Positions 1-7,948 of a DNA stretch of 64,000 nucleotides are shown here, piece by piece. The stretch is from QPIN01 sp965224575 (lineage in GTDB: Bacteria; Pseudomonadota; Gammaproteobacteria; Methylococcales; Methylomonadaceae), in assembly GCA_965224575.1 (NCBI GenBank), contig CBDCZQ010000006.1:3038001-3102000 (forward strand). Reading direction: 5' to 3'. A model generated the notes under the pieces. That model was given only the letters and a program-made list of their open reading frames with translations. It was not told the DNA's origin and did no database searches. A program made the position numbers and the translations under genes. The number at the start of each line of letters is the position of its first letter. The first letter of the stretch is position 1.

Positions 1-1270
1 TGAAAAGATCAATTTCTTCAGCATTGGTAATTTCTGCATTTAAAGCAGAACCATTGACTGGAATCTCTGGAATTGATTCTGACCCAGTTCCTTCTGATGT
101 GGTTACAGCTATTTGATAATTTCCCGTTGCAGCCGCATTAAATAATCTGACAGATGTAAAATAGCGACCCGATGGCAATGGGCGACTGATGAGAGAGTTG
201 AAATTATTGCCTCCATCGTCATCAAATGCTATTTGAATTGTTTCGTCATCTGGCCCAAACAAGGTTAAAGTAGTATCTGAGGTACCACTTGTTTCAATGT
301 TAAATGGGCTAAAATTAGTCACCTCAAAATGATATTTATCCTCTTCACCCGGAGCGCTAATTTGTGAACTAATAGCTGAGGCATTAACAATCAACTCTGT
401 GCTGCTTGTATTATTGCCTGTATCAGGTCTTGGCGTTCCCTGTAGTAACTGATCATATTCAATGTTAAGAGCACTACTGTCTAAAACATCAATCGGTCGT
501 GTTCCAAGTGGACCGGCAGGAGTGCTATCCATCGGGTCAGTTAAGTTCTGCCCGAACGAACCACTATTAACGGGTAAATAACCTTGCCCAGGAAAGCGCA
601 ATTGCCATTCATACCAAAGTTTATCAACCATACAATGGTGCATAAAAAACACCGGATCATTGGGAGATGTCATTGGCAACATCGAACCACCTACCCACCC
701 ATGTCCTCGATTATGTAAATTAGGGCCTCTAAAACCTTCCAGTTGATTACGAAAACTTTGAGTAACGTTTGCGTTCCAGTTTTCTGCATCATAGGGTGTA
801 ATAGATAATACTTGCAAGATTTGTTGTAGCGTTGGTAGAGAAGTTGCCCATGACTCTCGAGAAAATGCTCGGGTTAAAGGCCCTGCTGGTTGCCCACCTG
901 AATTAATGACTGTCCACTCTCCACTTCTAAAAGGACCATTGTTAACCACTTGAGTGACTGGATTACCATCACCACCCAATAAATTATCATCCCACATGGA
1001 CGCATTTTCTCCACCTTCAGGCCAGTTCCAGTAAGGTAGACCTAGTTCTGGATTGCCCGAAACACGCTGTAGTTCACTTTCAAAATCCCAAATAAAACGA
1101 CGGTGCCACGGTAAAAAAGCGGGGGAACGATGAATAGCACTTGCGTTTGCGTTTGCGTGTCTTAGAACAAATTGGTCATAAATGCCACGTCTTTTCAATT
1201 CTACAATTGCATCACTTAACTCAAGTCGTTCAGTATTAGATAAGGTATTTGCATCTTTTCTGATAGCCAT
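1..1270 (-). CDS. Tyrosinase-family copper oxidase with C-terminal PPC domain (partial, 3' end outside window)
   Basis: Type-3 copper protein that would oxidise phenols with O2. The minus-strand frame starts at ATG 1270 behind a GAGGAG ribosome site and stays open for about 423 codons to the window edge. CuA-type residues are seen in FLPWHRRFIWDFE near residue 60. The CuB region shows NLHNRGHGW and then DPVFFMHH, the usual His-x(n)-His-His spacing. From about residue 310 the sequence changes to a beta-rich segment (GEDKYHFEV ... GNYQIAV) resembling the bacterial pre-peptidase C-terminal (PPC) fold, which suggests a secreted or surface-associated enzyme. No signal peptide is visible at the N terminus. 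It is followed on the same strand by a small ORF that may be translated with it. Substrate unknown. Confidence 0.85.
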   Translation of the reverse strand, partial: MAIRKDANTLSNTERLELSDAIVELKRRGIYDQFVLRHANANASAIHRSPAFLPWHRRFIWDFESELQRVSGNPELGLPYWNWPEGGENASMWDDNLLGGDGNPVTQVVNNGPFRSGEWTVINSGGQPAGPLTRAFSRESWATSLPTLQQILQVLSITPYDAENWNANVTQSFRNQLEGFRGPNLHNRGHGWVGGSMLPMTSPNDPVFFMHHCMVDKLWYEWQLRFPGQGYLPVNSGSFGQNLTDPMDSTPAGPLGTRPIDVLDSSALNIEYDQLLQGTPRPDTGNNTSSTELIVNASAISSQISAPGEEDKYHFEVTNFSPFNIETSGTSDTTLTLFGPDDETIQIAFDDDGGNNFNSLISRPLPSGRYFTSVRLFNAAATGNYQIAVTTSEGTGSESIPEIPVNGSALNAEITNAEEIDLF

Positions 1271-1282
1271 AATCAACTCTCC

Positions 1283-1498
1283 TCATGGATTTACGTGGGT
1301 AAATTCAACAGTGTTGCGTACGATAGCCTTAGCTAAATCAAGCAAACTGTCATATTCCGTATAGGGTAAATATCTGGATAACCATTTCCCAGTCTCAGCA
1401 TTTTTCTCAAAACTGATAGGTTTACCGTTAATGGATAGAGCGACATCATCTTGAATAATGATTTCACAATTATCAAAAGTTTCTTTTATTGTAGCCAT
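1283..1498 (-). CDS. Small hypothetical protein upstream of the tyrosinase
   Basis: A 71-residue acidic protein beginning MATIKETFDN. It starts at ATG 1498 with GAGGAG 8-10 bases upstream; a TTG two codons earlier is a poorer start. It lies 12 bp upstream of the tyrosinase and has the same style of ribosome site, so the two are very probably one operon. No family is recognised. Bacterial tyrosinases often need a small co-encoded caddie or chaperone protein (MelC1, PpoB2), and the position fits such a role. That is inference only, because no metal-delivery motif is visible. Confidence 0.6.
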   Translation of the reverse strand: MATIKETFDNCEIIIQDDVALSINGKPISFEKNAETGKWLSRYLPYTEYDSLLDLAKAIVRNTVEFTHVNP

Positions 1499-1603
1499 AA
1501 TCAAATTCTCCTCAGTTTATGAAACAACAGATTAAAACCACCTAATGATTTGATAGCTCAGAAATAGCTACCTAAATCAGGAGATAAAAAATCTACTTGT
1601 CAT

Positions 1604-2059
1604 TTAATCTGCTTTACAAGTAATTTCAGCAACATGTTTTCCATCAGATTGCTTAGAAGATCGAATATTTGCCCAGATATCATTAATAACACCTTTAAGG
1701 GTCGATTTTTCCAAAGTCACTACAGCTATAGTGGTAGGAAATTTAGAAGATTTGAGTCCCTTAATTTTGGTAGCAAGCAATTCAATAGATAAACCCTTGT
1801 TGTATGGTGTACCTTCATATTTGCCTTGAATAACCACAGTTTCCTGATGAAAACAGGCTTGATACTGAGCATCCAGAGTAAATTGTTCACCCGGCAGGAT
1901 TTTTAATTTTCCCTTTTCAAGCGTAGGGGTTGCGGAGCATTTATCCAAATTTTGTGAAATATTACAAGTCATTAAAGGGATGAGAGGCTTTTCTTTGCTA
2001 CATGCGGAGACAGCAAATAAAACAAATCCTAAGATTAATGATAGTGTTGTAAATTTCAT
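1604..2059 (-). CDS. Hypothetical lipoprotein
   Basis: A 151-residue protein with a clear lipoprotein signal: basic start, hydrophobic stretch and lipobox VSAC, with the modified Cys near residue 20. The mature part has four further cysteines (TCNI, KCSA, ACFH, ITCK) that could form disulfides in the periplasm. No known domain is recognised. The start has a TAGGAG-like site (caggagtatg on the coding strand). It probably has its own transcription unit, or reads on into the tyrosinase pair after about 100 bp. Confidence 0.65.
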   Translation of the reverse strand: MKFTTLSLILGFVLFAVSACSKEKPLIPLMTCNISQNLDKCSATPTLEKGKLKILPGEQFTLDAQYQACFHQETVVIQGKYEGTPYNKGLSIELLATKIKGLKSSKFPTTIAVVTLEKSTLKGVINDIWANIRSSKQSDGKHVAEITCKAD

Positions 2060-2180
2060 AACATACTCCTGATAAATTCTGCTAACAAAATGCTAGTTTT
2101 ATATTGATTAACTCAATCAAATCAGTCTTGATGGAAAGAAATGTTGAGATCAGTATAATACAAATAGCCTAACAAATAAC

Positions 2181-2236
2181 GTCATTCTATGTGTACTAAT
2201 ACCGCTAAATCAGGGGAATATTTCATATATAAATCA
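2181..2236 (+). repeat. Dispersed 56-bp repeat, copy 1
   Basis: This stretch matches 30919-30973 in the same orientation: TATGTGTACTAATACCGCTA here, TATGTGTATTAATACCGCTA there, then TCATATATAAATCA in both. Both copies are intergenic and downstream of unrelated genes. Function unknown; possibly the end of a mobile or REP-like element. The rest of the gap from 2060 to 2458 holds no supportable gene. Confidence 0.55.
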
Positions 2237-2458
2237 AATTAAAAGTCGATAAAATCTGACTTTTATTGCCAATGAATAGCAACTATAGTTCTCGTCCCAA
2301 GATAATAAGCGATTTTTCAACCATAGAAGACCATGGTTGCGCGCAATTTAGACGAATGCAATTGGTTTGGTGTATTTACGTGCAGACTAAAAGATTGGTT
2401 TTATCTTTTTAAATTGCTCTCGACTGAGATTACTCGGATATAATTTACTTTATATATT

Positions 2459-2820
2459 TCAATTATTTATATTATTATCCTCATCTAAAGTGATCGGCGT
2501 CTCGAATCCTACAGGCTTGACTGCTAGCATCGAACAGTTGAGCTGGTTGAGATAGTTTCCGCAGTGTTGCCCAGAAAAAAACCAGAAATACCTGTGCGAG
2601 CTACTGTTCCCATAACAACAAGATCCGCTTTAATATTTTAGACAAGAAGTGAAATTTTTTTGTTTGCAGAACCTTTCAGAAGATTTATTTGGGGTTTGAG
2701 ATAATCTAAAGCATTTCGTCCTAATGACATTAACAACTGAGTAAAACTATTACCAGTCACTCTTGCTTGTTGGATACCACTAGTAAAGCAACCTACAAGT
2801 TCGTTTATTGTGTTTATAAG
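2459..2820 (-). pseudogene. Universal stress protein (UspA/UspE family) remnant
   Basis: Read on the minus strand, the sequence gives LKPQINLLKGSANKKISLLV, an in-frame TAA, then KADLVVMGTVARTGISGFF and LGNTAE. This is the typical C-terminal signature of a UspE-type protein. After LGNTAET the frame must shift to continue as LNQLNCSMLAVKPVGFE before a final stop near 2459. One internal stop plus a frameshift and no recognisable N-terminal half make this a decayed gene. It lies just downstream of hypE. Confidence 0.75.
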
Positions 2821-2865
2821 CCTTACGGTTCGCTGTACTAGCTCTTAAATAAAAAAGCAGCTTTT

Positions 2866-3915
2866 TTAGCATATCCTGGGCAATTGCTCTCCACTAAAAA
2901 GATCTAATACACGATTAATTCCCAACATTGATTCAAGTGTGACTACTCCCTTAGCGTGAATATCTGCTACTTTACCAATAACACAGGCTTGTTTTCCTAA
3001 AACATGCTGATGCAAAATAGCCAATGTCTTTTTACTTTCTGATTCTGGAACAAAAATAATAAAACAGCCTTCATTTGCAATATACAAAGGATCGAACCCT
3101 AAAATTTCGCAGGCACTTTTTACATCCTCGTGTACAGGTAACAAAGTCTCACTAATTTCAAAATGATGTTGAGATGTAGTCGCCAATTCAATCAATCCAC
3201 TTGCCAATCCTCCGCGCGTTAAATCTCGCAGACAATGAATCTGAATGCCTGAATTAACAATGTTTTGAACTAAACCTGAAACATCAGCACAATCACTTTT
3301 AATATTATTTTCAAACCTTATGCCTTCCCGCTCCAACATAATTGCAATACCATGACGAGCTAAATCACTATTGATAATAATATGATCACCAAGTTGAATT
3401 TTATCTGGTGCAACCGCAATATTATCTGCAATAAGCCCAATGCCAGCGGTATTAATATATAAACCATCACCTTTACCCTTATCAACAACTTTGGTATCGC
3501 CCGTCACGATAGGGACACCCGCTTGCTTGGCGGTGTCTTGCATAGATTGCAAAATCCGTTGCAAGTCTTTAATTGAAAAGCCTTCTTCAATAATCAAAGA
3601 GCAAGTCATATAAAGTGGTTTTGCAGCAGACATGGCCAGATCATTGAGTGTGCCACATACTGCCAGTTTACCTATATCACCACCTGAAAAAAATAATGGA
3701 TCAATAACATAGGAATCGGTCGTTAATGCTATTTTTGAACCGTTGATATCAACCACTGCACTATCCTGCTTTTGGTTGAGAATATCATTACTAAAAATTG
3801 GTCGAATAATACCGTCGATTAACTGTTGCATCATTCGTCCGCCTCCCCCATGAGCCATAACAATCTGTTCGTATTGAAGGGATAGGGGACAGTTGGGTTT
3901 AAATTCATCAGACAT
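2866..3915 (-). CDS. hypE: [NiFe] hydrogenase maturation protein HypE
   Basis: HypE dehydrates the carbamoyl group delivered by HypF, giving a thiocyanate on its C-terminal cysteine, which donates the CN ligands for the hydrogenase iron. The start at ATG 3915 (MSDEFKPNCPL) was chosen because earlier in-frame codons lie inside hypD. The predicted protein is 349 residues, normal for the family. Seen here: the glycine-rich MAHGGGGRMM near the N terminus, AIR-synthase-like motifs (DLTRGGLASG), and the exact C terminus PRIC with the reactive last Cys. The gene overlaps hypD by 8 bp and is the last gene of hypFCDE. Confidence 0.95.
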   Translation of the reverse strand: MSDEFKPNCPLSLQYEQIVMAHGGGGRMMQQLIDGIIRPIFSNDILNQKQDSAVVDINGSKIALTTDSYVIDPLFFSGGDIGKLAVCGTLNDLAMSAAKPLYMTCSLIIEEGFSIKDLQRILQSMQDTAKQAGVPIVTGDTKVVDKGKGDGLYINTAGIGLIADNIAVAPDKIQLGDHIIINSDLARHGIAIMLEREGIRFENNIKSDCADVSGLVQNIVNSGIQIHCLRDLTRGGLASGLIELATTSQHHFEISETLLPVHEDVKSACEILGFDPLYIANEGCFIIFVPESESKKTLAILHQHVLGKQACVIGKVADIHAKGVVTLESMLGINRVLDLFSGEQLPRIC

Positions 3916-4996
3916 GTGAACGATACCGATAGTAAGCCGCACAAGCACCTTCTGACGAGACCATAGTTGCACCCAATGGATGTTCTGGTGTACAGGTTTT
4001 AGCAAATTCAGCACAAGCATCTGGTTTTAACAATCCTGTTAATATTTCTCCACTACAACACAGGTTTGGCTCTTGAGTATTGATGAATGCAACAGAAAAA
4101 CGATTCTCTGCATTCCAGTCAGCATACTCTTCTGAAATAGCTAAACCACTTTCAGGAATTTCAGCTAAGCCACGCCATTGTTGATCAACAACCTCAAAAA
4201 CTTGCTGTAATAACTGCTGAGCCGGTTTATTCCCTTGTTGCGTAACCACTCGACTGTATTGGTTTTCTACCTCAGCACGCCCTTGTTCCAATTGCTGAAT
4301 ACACAAATAGATTCCTTGTAAAATATCAACCGGTTCAAACCCAGTAATCACAATGGGAATATTGTATCTTTCTGTAATAGGTAAATATTCATGATAACCC
4401 ATGATGGTACAGACATGTCCAGCACCTAAAAAACCTTGCACAGCATTCTCTTTTGAGCTTAGCAATGCATCCATAACAGGAGGCACTCGAACATGGCAGG
4501 CAAGTACAGAAAAGTTTTTCAACTTCAATTGCTTTGCCTGATGAATAGCCAAGGCAACTGTGGGTGCCGTCGTTTCAAACCCCACACCAAAAAACACCAC
4601 TTCATTTTCAGGGTTATCTTGAGCTAGTTTCAATGCATCTAAAGGAGAATAGACGATACGAATATCGGCTCCTAAAGCTTTCAAACTCAGTAAATCTTGC
4701 TGTGAACCAGGAACTCGCAACATATCACCAAAAGAACAAAAAATTACATTCGTTTGTTTAGCAATTTCCAGAGCTCTATCTATAGAGTGCAACGGCGTGA
4801 CACAAACTGGACAGCCTGGGCCATGAATAAGATTAATGTAATCCGGTAGTAACTGATCTATGCCATGTTTTATAATGCTATGCGTTTGCCCACCACAAAC
4901 TTCCATAATATTCCAGGGTTGAGTGGTGATTTTTTCAATTGCATTCAGCAGTTTTTTTGCTATTTTAGGGTCTCTGTATTCATCAACATATTTCAC
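3908..4996 (-). CDS. hypD: [NiFe] hydrogenase maturation protein HypD
   Basis: HypD is the iron-sulfur scaffold on which, with HypC, the Fe(CN)2CO unit is assembled. At 362 residues it is family-typical. Conserved motifs seen: EVCGGQTHSI (about residue 33), HGPGCPVCVTP (about 58-68) and a late cysteine cluster around LCCSGE with ACAAYYRYR at the end. The start ATG overlaps the hypC stop (ATGA), so translation is coupled. Its distal end overlaps hypE. Confidence 0.95.
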   Translation of the reverse strand: MKYVDEYRDPKIAKKLLNAIEKITTQPWNIMEVCGGQTHSIIKHGIDQLLPDYINLIHGPGCPVCVTPLHSIDRALEIAKQTNVIFCSFGDMLRVPGSQQDLLSLKALGADIRIVYSPLDALKLAQDNPENEVVFFGVGFETTAPTVALAIHQAKQLKLKNFSVLACHVRVPPVMDALLSSKENAVQGFLGAGHVCTIMGYHEYLPITERYNIPIVITGFEPVDILQGIYLCIQQLEQGRAEVENQYSRVVTQQGNKPAQQLLQQVFEVVDQQWRGLAEIPESGLAISEEYADWNAENRFSVAFINTQEPNLCCSGEILTGLLKPDACAEFAKTCTPEHPLGATMVSSEGACAAYYRYRSHV

Positions 4997-5235
4997 TGGT
5001 TAGCCTCAAAGTCATCCAGCTCCTGAAAAGCGTTTAAGCTTTCTTTGGCATCTTCCTCATCAATCAGGGAAATAGCAAAACCTGCATGTACAATCACATA
5101 ATCGTCCAGTTTTGCCTCTGGCAGATAGGCTAAGCTGATTTCTTTGCTAATGCCAGAAAAATCAATCTGCCCCATACGAGAAAGAGGATCATTTCCAGAA
5201 ATCTTGATTATTTTTCCAGGTATAGCTAAACACAT
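4993..5235 (-). CDS. hypC: [NiFe] hydrogenase maturation chaperone HypC
   Basis: Small (80 residues) OB-fold chaperone that shuttles the iron centre between HypD and the large subunit. It starts MCLAIPGKII, the family signature. After Met removal the Cys at position 2 binds iron. It sits 5 bp downstream of hypF and overlaps hypD by 4 bp, so the four genes form one tight operon. A single hypC is present; no hupF- or hoxL-like paralogue is in the window. Confidence 0.95.
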   Translation of the reverse strand: MCLAIPGKIIKISGNDPLSRMGQIDFSGISKEISLAYLPEAKLDDYVIVHAGFAISLIDEEDAKESLNAFQELDDFEANQ

Positions 5236-5240
5236 AGGTT

Positions 5241-7535
5241 TTATCCTGTTAATACAGTGGAATAGAGTTGTCCTAAAGCTAGGCCTCCATCATTAGGGGG
5301 GACTTTTTCATGAGTGTAAACCGTAAAACCAGCTGTTTCCAGTTTTTTAATACATCTTTCCGTTAAATAGGAATTTTGAAAACAGCCACCGCTTAACACT
5401 ATTTTTTGTTGTTGTTGGGCTTGATGTGCGAGATTCAACATAATGTCTGCCAATGTATTATGAAACTTTGCTGCAATCTTATTTTTACCGAGATGAGTTA
5501 AATCATCCAAAATTTCAATGATCATCGGTTGCCAGTCTATAATGAAAGGCGGTTTTTTTAATAGTAAATAAGAATAACTGTCTTCTGTGACCTGTAAGCT
5601 CGCCTTTTGTTCTAATAACATGGCAGCCTGTCCTTCAAAATTATTAATATGAGATAGACCCAACAAACTGCTTACGCCATCAAATAACCTGCCTACACTC
5701 GATGTATAAGGTGTATTAATCTGTTTATTTAAACTTTGCTGCAATAGATATTTTTCTTGTTGAGAAAAGGTGGATAAACAATCCAGATTTTTATGTTTAA
5801 ATATGTCGTTTGAATATATTTCATAAAGCAACCCCAGTGCTGAACGACGTGGTTCGTTTGCTACTTTATCCCCTCCCACTAAGGGAAAGGGCTTAAAGTA
5901 AGCATAACGCTGAAAGTTTTGCTTGCTTAGTTGTAAACATTCTCCACCCCAAATAGTATTATCTAAACCTAAGCCCGTTCCATCCCAGGCAAAACCCAAG
6001 ACAGGAGGCTGCAAATCATGCTCTGCCATACAAGACAAAATATGCGCATGATGATGTTGCACAGCCTTTTTCTTTATCGGTAGCTGATTAGCCATATTGG
6101 TGCTGTGATAGTCAGGATGAAGATCATGAATAACAGTCTCTGGTGCAATAGAATAAAAATGCTGACAATCGGCTAATGTTTGTTGAAATAGATTTTGTGA
6201 ATCTAAACAATCCAGCTCACCTAAATGTTGACTCAAAATAAGCTGATTGCCCTGACTGACAGCCACTGTATTTTTCATCTGCCCCCCTACTGCCAACTGT
6301 TCAGGTAATGATTGGCTTATAGTAATAGGCATGGGTACAAAACCTCTAGCCCTGCGAAGTACCGTCGGTTTGTTATTAATCACCCTAATTATAGAATCAT
6401 CTAAAGGACGAATAATATCTCTATCATGGCTAACAAAAAAGTCAGCAATATCAGCAAGCCTGTTTAGTGCTTGCGACTCTGTCATGCAGATAGGCTCGCC
6501 ACACTTGTTACCACTGGTTGCAACGAGGGGAAGGTTAAAATCGTTAGCCAATAAATGATGCAAAGGGGAGGATGGTAGCATAATGCCTAATACATTGTTA
6601 TTGGGTGCAACGGCATCAGCAATTTGCCTTGTTTTTAAACGCCTTAAAAGTACAATGGGGCTTGCGTAGGAAGTTAGCGCCAGTTCTTCTGTTTTGCTTA
6701 TTTGGCAAAGCAGTTTTGCACTGGCTAAATTTTTAACCATCAATGCAAAAGGTTTTTCAGGCCGCTGTTTTCTTAATCTTAATTGCTTAACTGCATTTGA
6801 ATTGCTTGCATCTACTATTAATTGAAAGCCACCTACACCTTTTATAGCAATGATCTTTCCCTGTTTTAAACAATCTATAGCTTCTGTTAACGCTTTTTCA
6901 CCTTGCACAATTTTATTTCCAGACTTATCAAGAAAGTTGAGCTGAGGCCCACATACCGGGCAGGCTATAGTTTGTGAGTGAAAACGTCTGTTTTCAGCGG
7001 AGGAATATTCTATTAAGCAAATTTCACAGGCAGAAAATTTAGCCATACTGGTACGAATTCGATCATAAGGCTGTTGTCTCATAATGCTGTACCGAGCCCC
7101 ACAATCACAGCAACTAGTAAAAGGATAGTGATAAAAACGGCTTTCCGGGTTAAATAGTTCAGCGATACATTCAGCACAAGGACTAATATCAGGTAGCACA
7201 AAAACAGCATTTTGACCCTCTGTTGTACTCGACTTTATTAAGAAGCCATCAAAATTATGCAATCGTTTTTGAGTAATTAATAAAGACTGTATTTCAGCAA
7301 AAGGAGGTGATTTATATTGCAGATCTTTTAGAAAACTTTGCTGCAATACGGGAGAGCCTTCAATGCTGATGGACAGTCCATTGCTGGTATTTGCAACCCA
7401 GCCATACTGTCGATATTTTTTCGCCAAACGATAGACAAAAGGCCGAAGCCCCAAACCTTGAACAAAACCTTTAATTTCAATTTGAAGGTGTTCTTTATTA
7501 GCAGTCATACCCTTTGGATAAATATACAAAGCCAT
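5241..7535 (-). CDS. hypF: Carbamoyltransferase HypF
   Basis: HypF converts carbamoyl phosphate and ATP into a carbamoyl-adenylate and transfers the group to HypE. Domains in order: acylphosphatase-like (about residues 18-105, GFVQGLGLRPFVYRLA), two zinc fingers (CAECIAE ... CDCGARY; CEICLIEY ... CPVCGPQ), YrdC-like (about 210-390, KRPEKPFALMV) and a C-terminal Kae1-like domain (AVQHHHAHILSCMAEH, then GGCFQN). Length 764 is normal. The N terminus is uncertain: ATG 7535 has no good ribosome site, and ATG 7508 (MTANKEH) is an alternative. It is the first gene of the leftward hypFCDE operon. Confidence 0.93.
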   Translation of the reverse strand: MALYIYPKGMTANKEHLQIEIKGFVQGLGLRPFVYRLAKKYRQYGWVANTSNGLSISIEGSPVLQQSFLKDLQYKSPPFAEIQSLLITQKRLHNFDGFLIKSSTTEGQNAVFVLPDISPCAECIAELFNPESRFYHYPFTSCCDCGARYSIMRQQPYDRIRTSMAKFSACEICLIEYSSAENRRFHSQTIACPVCGPQLNFLDKSGNKIVQGEKALTEAIDCLKQGKIIAIKGVGGFQLIVDASNSNAVKQLRLRKQRPEKPFALMVKNLASAKLLCQISKTEELALTSYASPIVLLRRLKTRQIADAVAPNNNVLGIMLPSSPLHHLLANDFNLPLVATSGNKCGEPICMTESQALNRLADIADFFVSHDRDIIRPLDDSIIRVINNKPTVLRRARGFVPMPITISQSLPEQLAVGGQMKNTVAVSQGNQLILSQHLGELDCLDSQNLFQQTLADCQHFYSIAPETVIHDLHPDYHSTNMANQLPIKKKAVQHHHAHILSCMAEHDLQPPVLGFAWDGTGLGLDNTIWGGECLQLSKQNFQRYAYFKPFPLVGGDKVANEPRRSALGLLYEIYSNDIFKHKNLDCLSTFSQQEKYLLQQSLNKQINTPYTSSVGRLFDGVSSLLGLSHINNFEGQAAMLLEQKASLQVTEDSYSYLLLKKPPFIIDWQPMIIEILDDLTHLGKNKIAAKFHNTLADIMLNLAHQAQQQQKIVLSGGCFQNSYLTERCIKKLETAGFTVYTHEKVPPNDGGLALGQLYSTVLTG

Positions 7536-7948
7536 GATTATAAAATAGTTAACTAAGGAGTGAGGATTTAAAGGGAAATAAAGCTAAAGTATTTATCTTT
7601 TTTCTTTAAGAAGCAGCTCACCAACTCTTGCGTAGGTTAGGCTAACAGCTCTATCGTTAACCTAACATTTTTAGCATACCGTTTGTTGGGTTGCCAAAGA
7701 GACGACAGCCCAACCTACATATGTGTAGGTTTACTTCACTTTTAATCACACCCCTCCTTAGAAACGTGCACAAAATAACTTGAACAAATGACTTGTCTTT
7801 TTGTCTGTCTTTTTTGTTGTAGCAGAAGTTTAATATCAAATCAAATTGAATAATTTGATAGTATTAGATATGCCTTAAATTTATTTCCAGTTGCCTTAGA
7901 CATAATTAATTTTGAAATTCTAGTAGAGTCATGGAGGTAAAACGATAA
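7536..7948. promoter_or_regulatory. Divergent intergenic region between hypFCDE and hox operons
   Basis: About 410 bp separate the two divergent operon starts, so both promoters should lie here. Nothing matching a clean sigma70 or sigma54 promoter could be fixed. A TATAAT occurs just before the hypF ATG but has no convincing -35. The hoxF start has GGAGG about 11 bases upstream. The region also carries a palindromic repeat (7632-7718). At 7881-7894 it has TTATTTCCAGTTGCC, which resembles one end of the MITE at 27531-27724. No gene is supported. Confidence 0.5.
7632..7718. repeat. REP-like palindromic repeat (GTAGGTTGGGC family), copy 1
   Basis: Imperfect inverted repeat: a left arm GTAGGTTAGGCTAACAGCTC and a right arm ending GACAGCCCAACCTAC around a short spacer. 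A near-identical copy with the consensus GTAGGTTGGGC arm is at 32617-32706, and a half copy is at 55692-55726. All are intergenic. They probably form hairpins in RNA; whether they terminate transcription is unknown. Confidence 0.7.

Noticed and set aside
7536..7545. TATAAT next to the hypF start as a mapped promoter
   Set aside because: No convincing -35 sits 16-18 bp upstream, so it is mentioned only as a possibility.
7657..7839. A 60-codon minus-strand frame upstream of hoxF
   Set aside because: It lies largely across the palindromic repeat, has no ribosome site and no recognisable protein features.
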